A stretch of DNA of 23,546 nucleotides from assembly GCA_965178525.1 (NCBI GenBank), contig CBCXVS010000096.1, positions 1 to 23,546 on the forward strand, in the 5' to 3' direction. The notes under the pieces were generated by a model. It was not told the origin of the DNA and made no database searches. It saw only the letters and a list, made by a program, of their open reading frames with translations. Numbering within the stretch: position 1 is the stretch's first letter; each line of letters opens with the position of its first letter. A program made the translations under genes and the position numbers. The stretch is from CBCXVS01 sp965178525. Its GTDB lineage: Bacteria > Tectomicrobia > Entotheonellia > Entotheonellales > Entotheonellaceae. Positions 15,199 to 22,933 of this stretch are shown one piece after another.

Positions 15199-15531
15199 GT
15201 GCCGGCACGACCACCACGCGACACCATGGCCTTCATGGCACGCGTCAAGACTTGCCTCCAGGCGACTTATGGGAATCGACTGTGCGGCGTTGTCCTCTAC
15301 GGCTCTGAGGCCCGTGGCGACGCGACTTCGGATAGTGATGTGGACCTTCTCGTCCTCCTCACTGGCCCAGTCACACTAGGCAAAGAGTTACGCACGATCA
15401 TCGACGTCCTTTACCCTCTGCAATTGGACATCGAACGGCCTCTTCATGCGTTGCCAGTTGACATTGAGGTCTATGATGCCGGGGAATTTGCCTTATATCG
15501 CAACGCCAAGCAGGAAGGAATTCGTACTTGA
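15199..15531 (+). CDS. MNT-domain nucleotidyltransferase (MntA-type antitoxin)
   Basis: A minimal nucleotidyltransferase of 110 residues. It shows the signature GSEARGDATSDSDVDLLV at 35-52, with Gly35-Ser36 and the metal-binding Asp47 and Asp49, and a third acidic residue in VDIEVY at 87-92. Enzymes of this type pair with HEPN toxins and in characterised systems (MntA/HepT) inactivate the toxin by adding AMP. The GTG at 15199 is chosen because AAAGGAG (15186-15192) lies six bases upstream; a longer frame from 15172 has no such site. Its stop TGA overlaps the TTG start of the HEPN gene, so the two are translationally coupled. The role in AMPylation is inferred from family and context. Confidence 0.85.
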   Translation: MPARPPRDTMAFMARVKTCLQATYGNRLCGVVLYGSEARGDATSDSDVDLLVLLTGPVTLGKELRTIIDVLYPLQLDIERPLHALPVDIEVYDAGEFALYRNAKQEGIRT

Positions 15532-15932
15532 ATACAGAAGCCTCTGCGTTTTGGTCTCGTGCCATACAGGCTTTTCACACCGCGACTCACCTCACGTCTC
15601 TGGATGCAGATGCCGCGGCCTCACGAGCCTTCTATGCGGCCTTTTATGCCGTTTCCGCCCTGTTTGCCCGCCAAGGGAGAACGTTTTCCAGACACTCGGC
15701 TTTAGAAGTCGCGGTGCATCGGGATTTGGTGCGGGAGGGTCTCTGGCCCACGGAACTTGGGAGGGAGTACTCCTTCCTGCTCAGACTTCGAGCCACAAGT
15801 GATTATGGTGGCGGGACGCACGTATCAAACGATGAAGCAGTCGAAGCTGTAGAGGCGGCTCATCGCATTCTCCAGGCTGTCCGCAACACGAGCCCGGAAG
15901 CCTTTTCGGAGATTGATGGGACGCAGTTCTGA
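15528..15932 (+). CDS. HEPN-domain protein (HepT/UPF0332-type toxin)
   Basis: A 134-residue all-helical HEPN protein, the expected toxin partner of the upstream nucleotidyltransferase. Visible features are the helix SRAFYAAFYAVSALF at 32-46, the segment TFSRHSALEVAVHRDLVREG at 52-71 (equivalent to the KTHSG region of UPF0332 proteins), and LRATSDYGGG near 87-96, the family's R-x-x-x-D-Y signature. A possible R-x4-H RNase motif is Arg51 to His56, though I cannot tell whether it is the catalytic one. The TTG start at 15528 overlaps the previous stop (TTGA). HEPN toxins of this group typically cleave RNA. Gene order here is antitoxin first, toxin second. Confidence 0.82.
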   Translation: MNTEASAFWSRAIQAFHTATHLTSLDADAAASRAFYAAFYAVSALFARQGRTFSRHSALEVAVHRDLVREGLWPTELGREYSFLLRLRATSDYGGGTHVSNDEAVEAVEAAHRILQAVRNTSPEAFSEIDGTQF

Positions 15933-16439
15933 ACCTCTTTTGATGGCGTCTCCGTGCATCATTACCCATTACGCTCGGGGCGGATGCTGCCGGAACCCAT
16001 CCACGATGGCCGACCCGTGCGTACCCATACGCCTTGACGACGCCTGATGGCCCCAAGTTCCGTATCCGGTTGCTCGCTCATCTGGCTGGTCATCATACGG
16101 CTTACGAGAGCCCATGGCTGATGATCTCACCGCCACGTTCCTGGCAATTCGGTTCCCTTGTGCTGTCCGTACATCATATTTTTGATGCGATCTATGAGAC
16201 ATCAATCCCGTTTGTGAATCAAGGGGCCAGGCGCAGCAGTCATACCGTTACCCTGGCGGCGGCAGTCGCGCTCATCGACCGGTGTGCCTGATTGCTGGAA
16301 CCTATATCATTCCCTCAAGAACCAGGCTCCAAAACATAGAGAGTATTGACACTGGCCATGAGAACACAGTATAGTCCTGGAGCGCTCAAAGCCGTGCAGA
16401 GCGTATCGTCACCACAAAGGGAGCTTAGGCATCCTGCCT
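15933..16439. other. 507-base gap with no convincing gene
   Basis: Open frames exist (for instance plus 16034-16291) but have no ribosome binding site and match no family I recognise. The stretch could be a decayed gene remnant. Its right end contains the radical SAM promoter at 16346-16375. Confidence 0.45.
16346..16375 (+). promoter_or_regulatory. Sigma70-type promoter of the radical SAM gene
   Basis: A perfect TTGACA at 16346-16351 is followed after 18 bases by TATAGT at 16370-16375 (five of six bases of the consensus). The start codon at 16440 lies about 60 bases further on, so this gene has its own promoter. Confidence 0.65.
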
Positions 16440-17474
16440 ATGGCAGTACAACCACACAAGATTCGGCTTGAAGCCTCCTCCTATTGTCAACTGCGGTGTC
16501 CGGCCTGCCCCAATACGACGCACGCCATTCAACCCGTGATTAGCGGCGGCTCCCTCACCCTGAAAAATTTTCAAACTCTCCTTGCCAATAATCCCCGAAT
16601 TGCAGAAGTCCAACTGGCCAATTATGGCGAAATATTTCTCAATCCGGAGTTATTAGAGATCATCAAACATTCCCATGAGCGAGGCGTCGTGCTGCGCGCG
16701 ACGACTGGCGTCAATCTCAATCATGTCAAACCGGATGTCCTAGAGGGATTAGTGCGGTACACGTTTCGTAGTCTCACCTGTTCGATCGATGGGGCCAGTG
16801 ACGAAACCTACAAGATCTACCGCGTCCGCGGCAACTTTGATCGGGTCATTGACAATATACGCACGATCAATCATTTTAAACAAGCATATGGATCACGCTA
16901 TCCGCTCTTAACCTGGCAATTCGTCATTTTTGGGCATAACGAATACGAATTGCCACGCGCCCGTGCGTTAGCCCGCGAGTTACACATGGACTTTCGTCCG
17001 AAACTCTCCTGGGATCCCGACTTTTCGCCCATACGAGATGCGGCGTTCGTCAGGAAGGTAGTGGGTCACCGGGCCGCTTCACGCGAAGAATATGCGCAGA
17101 AACGTGGTGTGGCGTATTTCGATCACTTGTGCCATCAACTCTGGGAAGAGCCTCAAATCAATTGGGATGGGAAAATTTTAGGCTGCGCCCGGAATTTTGG
17201 GGGGGACTTCGGTGGCAATGCGTTTACGGACGGGCTGGACAAGAGTCTCAACAGTGAAAAACTTACTTATGCCCGAAAGATGCTGCTCGGCAAACAGCCG
17301 CCGCGGCCCGACATCCCCTGTAGCAGCTGCGATGTCTACCTCACACGGCAAGCGCATGGCACCACTTTGCAGCGGGGCTTGCGAAGAACCGTGTATCGAG
17401 CGGGACGGGCCGTGTACCGCTATCTCCGAACACGTTGCCTGCAGCCGTGGGTCTGGTGGTTATCCAGAAAATAG
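16440..17474 (+). CDS. Radical SAM/SPASM-domain protein of unknown substrate
   Basis: A 344-residue radical S-adenosylmethionine enzyme. The 4Fe-4S cluster motif C16-x3-C20-x2-C23 sits in YCQLRCPACPNT. The partial TIM barrel follows with ANYGEIFLNPEL at 60-71 (replacing the usual GGEP-type motif with GEIF) and SIDGASDETY at 115-124. A SPASM-like C-terminus shows cysteines C231, C249, C294 and C297 in a CHQLW, INWDGKILGCA and CSSCD pattern, enough for an auxiliary cluster. The last 45 residues are basic and aromatic and may contact membrane or partner. A GGGAG about 15 bases upstream of the ATG is a distant ribosome binding site. No precursor peptide gene is obvious nearby. It may modify a protein, peptide or sugar; convergent with the MetE-like gene. 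Confidence 0.88.
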   Translation: MAVQPHKIRLEASSYCQLRCPACPNTTHAIQPVISGGSLTLKNFQTLLANNPRIAEVQLANYGEIFLNPELLEIIKHSHERGVVLRATTGVNLNHVKPDVLEGLVRYTFRSLTCSIDGASDETYKIYRVRGNFDRVIDNIRTINHFKQAYGSRYPLLTWQFVIFGHNEYELPRARALARELHMDFRPKLSWDPDFSPIRDAAFVRKVVGHRAASREEYAQKRGVAYFDHLCHQLWEEPQINWDGKILGCARNFGGDFGGNAFTDGLDKSLNSEKLTYARKMLLGKQPPRPDIPCSSCDVYLTRQAHGTTLQRGLRRTVYRAGRAVYRYLRTRCLQPWVWWLSRK

Positions 17475-17536
17475 CATGTCATGTTTGTCTGGGGCGACTT
17501 CAGGCATCAGGCGAGGCTCCCGCCCCGCCATCGTGA

Positions 17537-18559
17537 TTAGCCCTTGGTCAATTCTGCGCGGACAATGTTGGCGCCAGCCACCATCGCATGCAATTTGCCC
17601 ACCGCCATGTGGCGCGGACTCCAGCCAAAGCCGCAGTCGGGATTGATGTAGACTTTGTCCGCGTCGGCATATTTCAACACGGTACGCAGACGCTCGGCCA
17701 CATCTTCCGGGCTTTCGGGGTGGAACGATTTCACATCGATAATCCCGGCACCCAATTCTCGCCCGTCGTTCCAATCCTTCCACTTTTCAATTTCAGCCAG
17801 TTCACGGCTGGCGTATTCCAGCACGAACTGATCCGCACGCGCTTCCAGAGCGCCCGGGAAGTAATCACGGTAGTGCCGATTAAAACGGGCGCGGCCAAAA
17901 CGATTGCCAAAACAAATGTGAAACGCCAGCTTGGCCTCAACGCCTTCGGTCGCCAAGTTGAACAAACGCGCCATTTCTGCGCCCGTGACGTTGCCCCGTG
18001 CCGGCTCATCGAGCTGGATAAATTGAGCGCCGATGTCCACGAGCCGTTTCAGCTCCGTGTTGATCACATGCGCGAATTCTTCGGCAATTTCGACCGTGTT
18101 ATTATAGATGTTGTTCGGACGAATGCGGGAGCCAAAGGTGAGCGGGCCGGCACACGTCACTTTCGTCGGCTTCTGCGTGTGGGCGATGAGATACTCGAAT
18201 TCCTGCACGATGCCCAACCCCTCCGGCGCCTGAATCTTGCCGACGGCCTCGTAGCGCGTCTGCTGATCATAGCCCCAGGGGCCCGCCTGCCGAGCCACGG
18301 GGAGGGCGCGAATGCCCTCGATAATGCGGTAATAGCCATCCACGTAGCCGTCTAGGCGGCGCGATTCGCCATCGGTAATAATGTCAACGCCGGCGCGTTC
18401 CTGATCGAGAATGGCGATATCGACGGCATCGCTCAGTAACTCCTCCAGATCGTACGGTCCCCACTGGCCTTGCTCGGCCAAATCCTTGCAGGTATGCCAC
18501 CAGCCGGGTTTAGCGTGGGAGCCGACCACGGTGGTTGGAAGGATCGGCAGGTCGCTCAT
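17537..18559 (-). CDS. MetE C-terminal-like cobalamin-independent methyltransferase (short form)
   Basis: A 340-residue protein equivalent to the catalytic C-terminal half of cobalamin-independent methionine synthase, a zinc enzyme that moves a methyl group to a thiol. The zinc ligands are all visible: His214 and Cys216 in FHICFGN, Glu248 in VLEYAS and Cys309 in INPDCGFGW. The N-terminal TTVVGSH at 9-15 and QLDEPA at 182-187 are also typical. The N-terminal folate-binding half of MetE is absent, as in archaeal and stand-alone versions whose methyl donor may be a corrinoid protein or another compound. Its ATG overlaps the aconitase stop (ATGA), so it is the last gene of the methylcitrate-type operon. 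This is an unusual partner; the true substrate is not known. Confidence 0.85.
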   Translation of the reverse strand: MSDLPILPTTVVGSHAKPGWWHTCKDLAEQGQWGPYDLEELLSDAVDIAILDQERAGVDIITDGESRRLDGYVDGYYRIIEGIRALPVARQAGPWGYDQQTRYEAVGKIQAPEGLGIVQEFEYLIAHTQKPTKVTCAGPLTFGSRIRPNNIYNNTVEIAEEFAHVINTELKRLVDIGAQFIQLDEPARGNVTGAEMARLFNLATEGVEAKLAFHICFGNRFGRARFNRHYRDYFPGALEARADQFVLEYASRELAEIEKWKDWNDGRELGAGIIDVKSFHPESPEDVAERLRTVLKYADADKVYINPDCGFGWSPRHMAVGKLHAMVAGANIVRAELTKG

Positions 18560-20481
18560 GCCCTATTCTCCTTTCCCACATAGCGTAACAGACCGCCGGC
18601 CAGCAGGATGTGGCGTTGACGCGGGGTCAGCTCGACAGACGTTTCGATTGTGGTTTGCTTCGTGTGGTTGTGCACCAGCAAGGTCGTAGCTCCCGCTTCC
18701 AGGCTCTGACGCACCTCCTGCATGTCTAATTGATCGTCAGGGTCAAAGGCCTCGTAATCCTCCTCGTGCACGAACGTCAACGGCAGCACCGCATAGTTGA
18801 TCAGATTGTCCCGATGAATCCGCGCAAAAGACTTGGCCAGGATGGCCTTGACGCCGACATACATCGGACACAGCGCCGCATGCTCGCGTGAACTTCCCTG
18901 CCCATAGTTCTGCGCCGCCACGAGAAAACCACCCCCCCGTTCTTTGACCCGCTCGACAAACGTCGGATCGACGTAGCGAAAGAGATATTCGGCAATGGCC
19001 GGGACATTGGACCGCAACGGCAACACTTGCGGCCCAGCCGGGAGAATATGATCGGTGGAAATATTGTCCTCGAGTTTGAGCAGCACGGCGCCACTCAGCC
19101 CCTCCTCGAGGTCGCCACGCGCTGGCAGGGGTTTGATATTTGGCCCCCGGCGAATGTCAATGGCCTCCGGGCGATCGGCCGGCGGTAAAATCCCGCTGTC
19201 GTCGATCAAATACGTGTCCGGAAGGCCGATGTATGCCGTCGCATACGCACGTGGATCGGCGATCTCCCCGGCCATGGCCGCGGCCGCGCAGGCGGCCGGA
19301 CTCGCCAGATAGACACGATTGTTGGGATCGCCGGAGCGGCCGGGGAAATTGCGGTTGAAAGAGCGCACGGAGACTGCGTCGAAAGATGGCACTTGACCCA
19401 TGCCGGCACAGGGGCCGCAGGCCGATTCCAGAATGCGGGCGCCGGCGGCAATTAAATCGGCCAGGGCGCCATTGCGTGCGATCATTTGCAGCACCTGGCG
19501 AGATCCCGGACTCACCACCAGACTGACGTTCGGATGGGCGCTGCGCCCTTTCAGCATGGCCGCGACGGTCATGAGGTCGCTATAGGACGAGTTTGTACAA
19601 CTGCCAATGGCGACTTGATTCACCGGGATGCCGCGCACGTCGGTGATCGGACAGACGTTATCGGGGCTACTCGGTTGCGCAATTAAGGGTTCTAGGGTGT
19701 CGAGATCGATGCGTATGTGCTCACCGTAAGCCGCGCCGGGATCGGCAGATTGCGGCGAAAAATCGTGGGCGCGCTGCTGCCGTTCGAGATAGGCGAGCGT
19801 GCGCGCGTCGCTGGGAAAAATCGAGGTCGTCGCCCCCAGCTCGGCCCCCATGTTGGTAATCGTCGAGCGCTCTGGCACGTCCAAGTTGGCGGCCCCCGGT
19901 CCGTAGTATTCCAGCACTCGCCCAACCCCGCCTTTGACGGACAAGCGGCGCAGCATGTCGAAAATGATATCTTTCGCCGTCACGCCGGGTTGCAACTGCC
20001 CGTGCAACTCGACGCCAACCACGGCCGGCATGCGCAGAAAATACGGACTCCCGGCCATGGCAATCGCGACATCCAGACCCCCGGCGCCAATCGCCAACGC
20101 GCCCATGCCGCCACAGGTCGGCGTATGGCTATCGGTGCCCAACAGGGTGCTGCCGGGCACGGCAAAGCGTTCCAAATGCACCTGATGGCAGATGCCATTG
20201 CCCGGCCGGGAATAGTACAGGCCATATTTGGCCGCCACATCCTGCAGGTAGACATGGTCGTCGGCGTTGCGAAAATCCCCCTGCAACATGTTGTGATCGA
20301 CGTAACTCACCGACAACTGCGTCCGCACCCGAGGCACACCGATGGCCTCGAACTGTAAGTAGGAAAGCGTACCCGTCGCGTCCTGGGAGAGCGTCTGATC
20401 GATGCGCAGCGAGATTTCCTCGCCTGGCGCCATCTCCCCGCTGACCAAGTGGGCGTTGGTCAATTTTTGCGTTAAATTCAT
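18556..20481 (-). CDS. Aconitate hydratase (641-residue type)
   Basis: The enzyme interconverts citrate and isocitrate, or here possibly methylcitrate and methylisocitrate, using a 4Fe-4S cluster. Cluster ligands are Cys295 in IGSCTNSS and Cys355 and Cys358 in ESACGPCAGMG. Further signatures are YVDHNMLQ at 60-67, GTDSHTPTCGGMG at 115-127, RSFNRNFPGRSG near 373-384 and the swivel-domain NYGQGSSREHAAL. At 641 residues it belongs to the short, mitochondrial-like aconitases, not the ~860-residue AcnD that usually accompanies PrpF. The ATG at 20481 is chosen because it overlaps the PrpF stop (ATGA); the longer open frame to 20733 is the antisense-free overlap with prpF and has no start support. 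The 3' end overlaps the MetE-like start by four bases. Confidence 0.93.
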   Translation of the reverse strand: MNLTQKLTNAHLVSGEMAPGEEISLRIDQTLSQDATGTLSYLQFEAIGVPRVRTQLSVSYVDHNMLQGDFRNADDHVYLQDVAAKYGLYYSRPGNGICHQVHLERFAVPGSTLLGTDSHTPTCGGMGALAIGAGGLDVAIAMAGSPYFLRMPAVVGVELHGQLQPGVTAKDIIFDMLRRLSVKGGVGRVLEYYGPGAANLDVPERSTITNMGAELGATTSIFPSDARTLAYLERQQRAHDFSPQSADPGAAYGEHIRIDLDTLEPLIAQPSSPDNVCPITDVRGIPVNQVAIGSCTNSSYSDLMTVAAMLKGRSAHPNVSLVVSPGSRQVLQMIARNGALADLIAAGARILESACGPCAGMGQVPSFDAVSVRSFNRNFPGRSGDPNNRVYLASPAACAAAAMAGEIADPRAYATAYIGLPDTYLIDDSGILPPADRPEAIDIRRGPNIKPLPARGDLEEGLSGAVLLKLEDNISTDHILPAGPQVLPLRSNVPAIAEYLFRYVDPTFVERVKERGGGFLVAAQNYGQGSSREHAALCPMYVGVKAILAKSFARIHRDNLINYAVLPLTFVHEEDYEAFDPDDQLDMQEVRQSLEAGATTLLVHNHTKQTTIETSVELTPRQRHILLAGGLLRYVGKENRA

Positions 20482-21662
20482 GCGCCATCCGCCTCGAACC
20501 AGGGTTTCCCGTCCATATATTGCAGCGGCACCAGGATGGTACCTTCCATAATCCGGCGGGCCGTACGCTGCGTCGTGACACTTTCGGCAAACCACGTTGC
20601 GCCCTGGCGTCTGACTTTGGCCCCGACTTCCATGATGCCGGCCGGATGTCCGAGGCGCAGGCGCTCTGGCGTCTCGGCTTGTGACACCTCGTGCACCACC
20701 GTTTCTTCGACCGCTGCGGCTACGGCCGTGCACATCGAGGCCGTCGCGGGCAATGTCCGGTGCGTATTTTCCATCGAAATGGCACGCGCCACCACATCGA
20801 TCTGCCGCACCGAAACGGTCTTCCCACTGCTCGTCGAATAGGCGGCAGGCGACGCCACCATGGCGATTTTCGGGATCGCTTTGACGCGCTCATGCGCGTC
20901 TTCAACACTGCTGGCAAGTCCCAGCAAGACCGCACCCTGGCACCGAATTTCTTCTAGGCGGGCTTGCAAGGTCCGATCACTGTCCAAGTCGGGCGCCAGA
21001 CGCGTCGCATCGGCTCCCAGTTCCTCGGCGCGGACATAGACCATCGGCAGGGCCGCATCGACGATGGACATGGTCACCTGCGAGCCATCATTCAGAGTCA
21101 TGACTTGGCGCGGCACGCCCGTCGGTAGGAGGCTCCCGCCTAACGACCCACCCGGCTGCAGATACTCCAGCGCCACCCGCGCCCCGGGACCGGGCACGCC
21201 ATCGATGCGGTAATCGCCTTCCACGTCCGCCTGCCCATCACGCACCGGCACGTGCGCAATGTAGCGTTTGCCGGTATTGGTTGCCAAGACCCGCACCTGC
21301 GTCACCGGTTCGACGGCAGGTATCCAGCCTTCGTCAATCACAAACGGCCCCACCGCGGACGACATGTTGCCGCAAGTACCCCCCCAATCCACAAATGGCT
21401 TTTTCACATCGACCTGCGCGAAGTTGAACGTCACCTCGCTCTCGCCATCCGTGCAACGGCCGATGATCGCCGCCTTACTCAACGACGAAATGCCACCCCC
21501 CAGTCCGTCGATCTGCCGTCCATCCGGATCGGGACTGCCGAGCGCGGCGAGAATGATACGCTCCCGCGTGAGCTGATCGTACGGGGCCATGACGTCTTCC
21601 GCAAAGAACACGGCTCGGCTCGTACCGCCTCGCATAAAAACGGCCGGAATTTTGACTTGCAT
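20478..21662 (-). CDS. prpF: PrpF-family isomerase (2-methylaconitate cis-trans isomerase-like)
   Basis: PrpF isomerises 2-methyl-trans-aconitate to the cis form in the methylcitrate cycle. The 394-residue protein has the family's diaminopimelate-epimerase-like fold and motifs: PAVFMRGGTSRAVFF at 6-20, SSLSKAAI around the probable catalytic Lys63, and GGTCGNMSSAVG with Cys97. SMENTHRTLPATASMC near 304-319 and a C-terminal GHPAGIMEVGAKV are also as expected. Related enzymes act on 4-oxalomesaconate or 3-methylitaconate, so context carries weight: it lies between a citrate synthase (31 bases upstream) and an aconitase (4-base overlap), which favours methylcitrate or similar tricarboxylates. Confidence 0.88.
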   Translation of the reverse strand: MQVKIPAVFMRGGTSRAVFFAEDVMAPYDQLTRERIILAALGSPDPDGRQIDGLGGGISSLSKAAIIGRCTDGESEVTFNFAQVDVKKPFVDWGGTCGNMSSAVGPFVIDEGWIPAVEPVTQVRVLATNTGKRYIAHVPVRDGQADVEGDYRIDGVPGPGARVALEYLQPGGSLGGSLLPTGVPRQVMTLNDGSQVTMSIVDAALPMVYVRAEELGADATRLAPDLDSDRTLQARLEEIRCQGAVLLGLASSVEDAHERVKAIPKIAMVASPAAYSTSSGKTVSVRQIDVVARAISMENTHRTLPATASMCTAVAAAVEETVVHEVSQAETPERLRLGHPAGIMEVGAKVRRQGATWFAESVTTQRTARRIMEGTILVPLQYMDGKPWFEADGA

Positions 21663-21693
21663 GCGCGCGTCCCTCTCTTCTCACTCTATCAGA

Positions 21694-22809
21694 TTACAGC
21701 TTGCGATCGCGGTGCCCAACATACCGGGCACGCGGCCGAATGAGCCGGTTATTGGCATACTGCTCAACAATGTGAGCCGACCAGCCGACAATCCGCGCGC
21801 TCGCCACGACGTTGGTAAAAATATTGAGCGGAAAGCCTAAATGATACAACACCGCGGCGGCAAAATAGTCCACATTCGCAATGATCCCCTTGGTTTCCCG
21901 CATCCGCTCCTCGGCCTTGGCCGCGATGTCGAACCACTTGGTATCCCCGCGCACTTCACCCAAATTCTGCGCCATACCCCGGAGCTGCGCGGCACGGGGG
22001 TCCCCCGCCCGATACACCCGGTGCCCGAACCCGGAGAGTTTCCGCCTGGCAGCAAGTGCCTCATCCACATAGGCCGCGGCCTTGTCGGGTGCGCCAATAT
22101 CGAGGAACATTTCCATGGCCCCATCGATCGCTCCGCCGTGCAACGGGCCCTTGATGGCGCCAATGCCCGCCACCACGGAGGAGTAGTAATCTGACTCTGT
22201 CCCGACCACAACCCGGCAAGCAAAGGTGGAGGCATTCGTTTCGTGCTCGGCATAGAGGATCAACGTCGTATCGAACGTGCGCGTCGTGGTCTCGTCTGCC
22301 TGCTCCCCGGTGAGCATGTAATAATAATTGGCCGCGTGACTCAGAGATGGATCCGGTGTGATCGGCTCTTTGCCCTGTTGCAACCGGGCCTGGGCCGCGA
22401 CAATGGTCGGCATCTGGGCCGTCAAGTTTTTAGCTTTACGGATATTGTCGTCGAAACCGATGTCATCGGCATGGTCGTCCATGGCGCCCAGCATCGACAC
22501 CGCCGTGCGCAGCCCTGCCATCGGGTGTGCAGACGCTAGCAGCCCCCGCAAGAGGTCGAGAACCGGGGCAGGAACCGCGCGCCGGCCGGCGAGGTCATCA
22601 CGAAACGCCTGCAGGTCGTCGCCCTGTGGGATACGGTCGTACCACAACAAGAAGGTGATTTGCTCAAATGTTAGCGTTTGGGCAATATCGTTGATATGAT
22701 AGCCCCGAAAGGACAGTTCCGGGATGGAGCCGTCGATAAACGCAATGCTCGATTCACAGGCCAACACCCCTTCGAGCCCTGAAATCACCTGTTCGGTTGC
22801 CTCACTCAT
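21694..22809 (-). CDS. Citrate synthase / 2-methylcitrate synthase
   Basis: It condenses acetyl-CoA or propionyl-CoA with oxaloacetate. The 371-residue length and lack of the N-terminal extension of hexameric GltA match the short CitZ/PrpC type. Catalytic residues are visible as His189 in EHETNASTF, His224 in GPLHGGAIDG and Asp314 in ANVDYFAAAVLYHLG; GFGHRVYRAGDPRA at 260-273 is the oxaloacetate-binding stretch. The ATG at 22809 is chosen because GGAGGTGCATC precedes it; the upstream open frame to 23010 lacks support. It is the first gene of the operon with prpF, aconitase and the MetE-like gene. The PrpF neighbour favours methylcitrate synthase, but sequence alone does not separate the two. 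Confidence 0.92.
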   Translation of the reverse strand: MSEATEQVISGLEGVLACESSIAFIDGSIPELSFRGYHINDIAQTLTFEQITFLLWYDRIPQGDDLQAFRDDLAGRRAVPAPVLDLLRGLLASAHPMAGLRTAVSMLGAMDDHADDIGFDDNIRKAKNLTAQMPTIVAAQARLQQGKEPITPDPSLSHAANYYYMLTGEQADETTTRTFDTTLILYAEHETNASTFACRVVVGTESDYYSSVVAGIGAIKGPLHGGAIDGAMEMFLDIGAPDKAAAYVDEALAARRKLSGFGHRVYRAGDPRAAQLRGMAQNLGEVRGDTKWFDIAAKAEERMRETKGIIANVDYFAAAVLYHLGFPLNIFTNVVASARIVGWSAHIVEQYANNRLIRPRARYVGHRDRKL

Positions 22810-22825
22810 GATGCACCTCCGAAAA

Positions 22826-22853
22826 TGCGGAACGCGGCGTGTAGAATGCAGAG
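22826..22853. repeat. Degenerate copy of the TGCGGAA heptad array
   Basis: Four consecutive 7-bp units, TGCGGAA, CGCGGCG, TGTAGAA and TGCAGAG, resemble the perfect array at 3056-3090. The unit lies just upstream of the citrate synthase ribosome binding site, in the spacer between divergent genes. No inverted partner was found close by. Similarity falls from unit to unit, so the relationship is an interpretation. Confidence 0.4.
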
Positions 22854-22933
22854 GGTCAGCATCGCCCCTTTTCCCTGGCGGGTCAAGAGGAAAGACGGCA
22901 AAATGGCATCGTGCAACTTGAAAGGAGATGCGT

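Noticed and set aside
16034..16291. Small gene between the HEPN and radical SAM genes
   Set aside because: TTG start without a ribosome binding site, no recognisable family, and competing frames of similar length on the other strand.
17491..17526. Terminator between the radical SAM and MetE-like genes
   Set aside because: GGGGCG and CGCCCC can pair, but the stem is only six bases with a 24-base loop and no T run.
20482..20733. N-terminal extension of the aconitase
   Set aside because: This stretch is another frame of prpF, lacks aconitase similarity, and the ATGA overlap gives a clear start at 20481.
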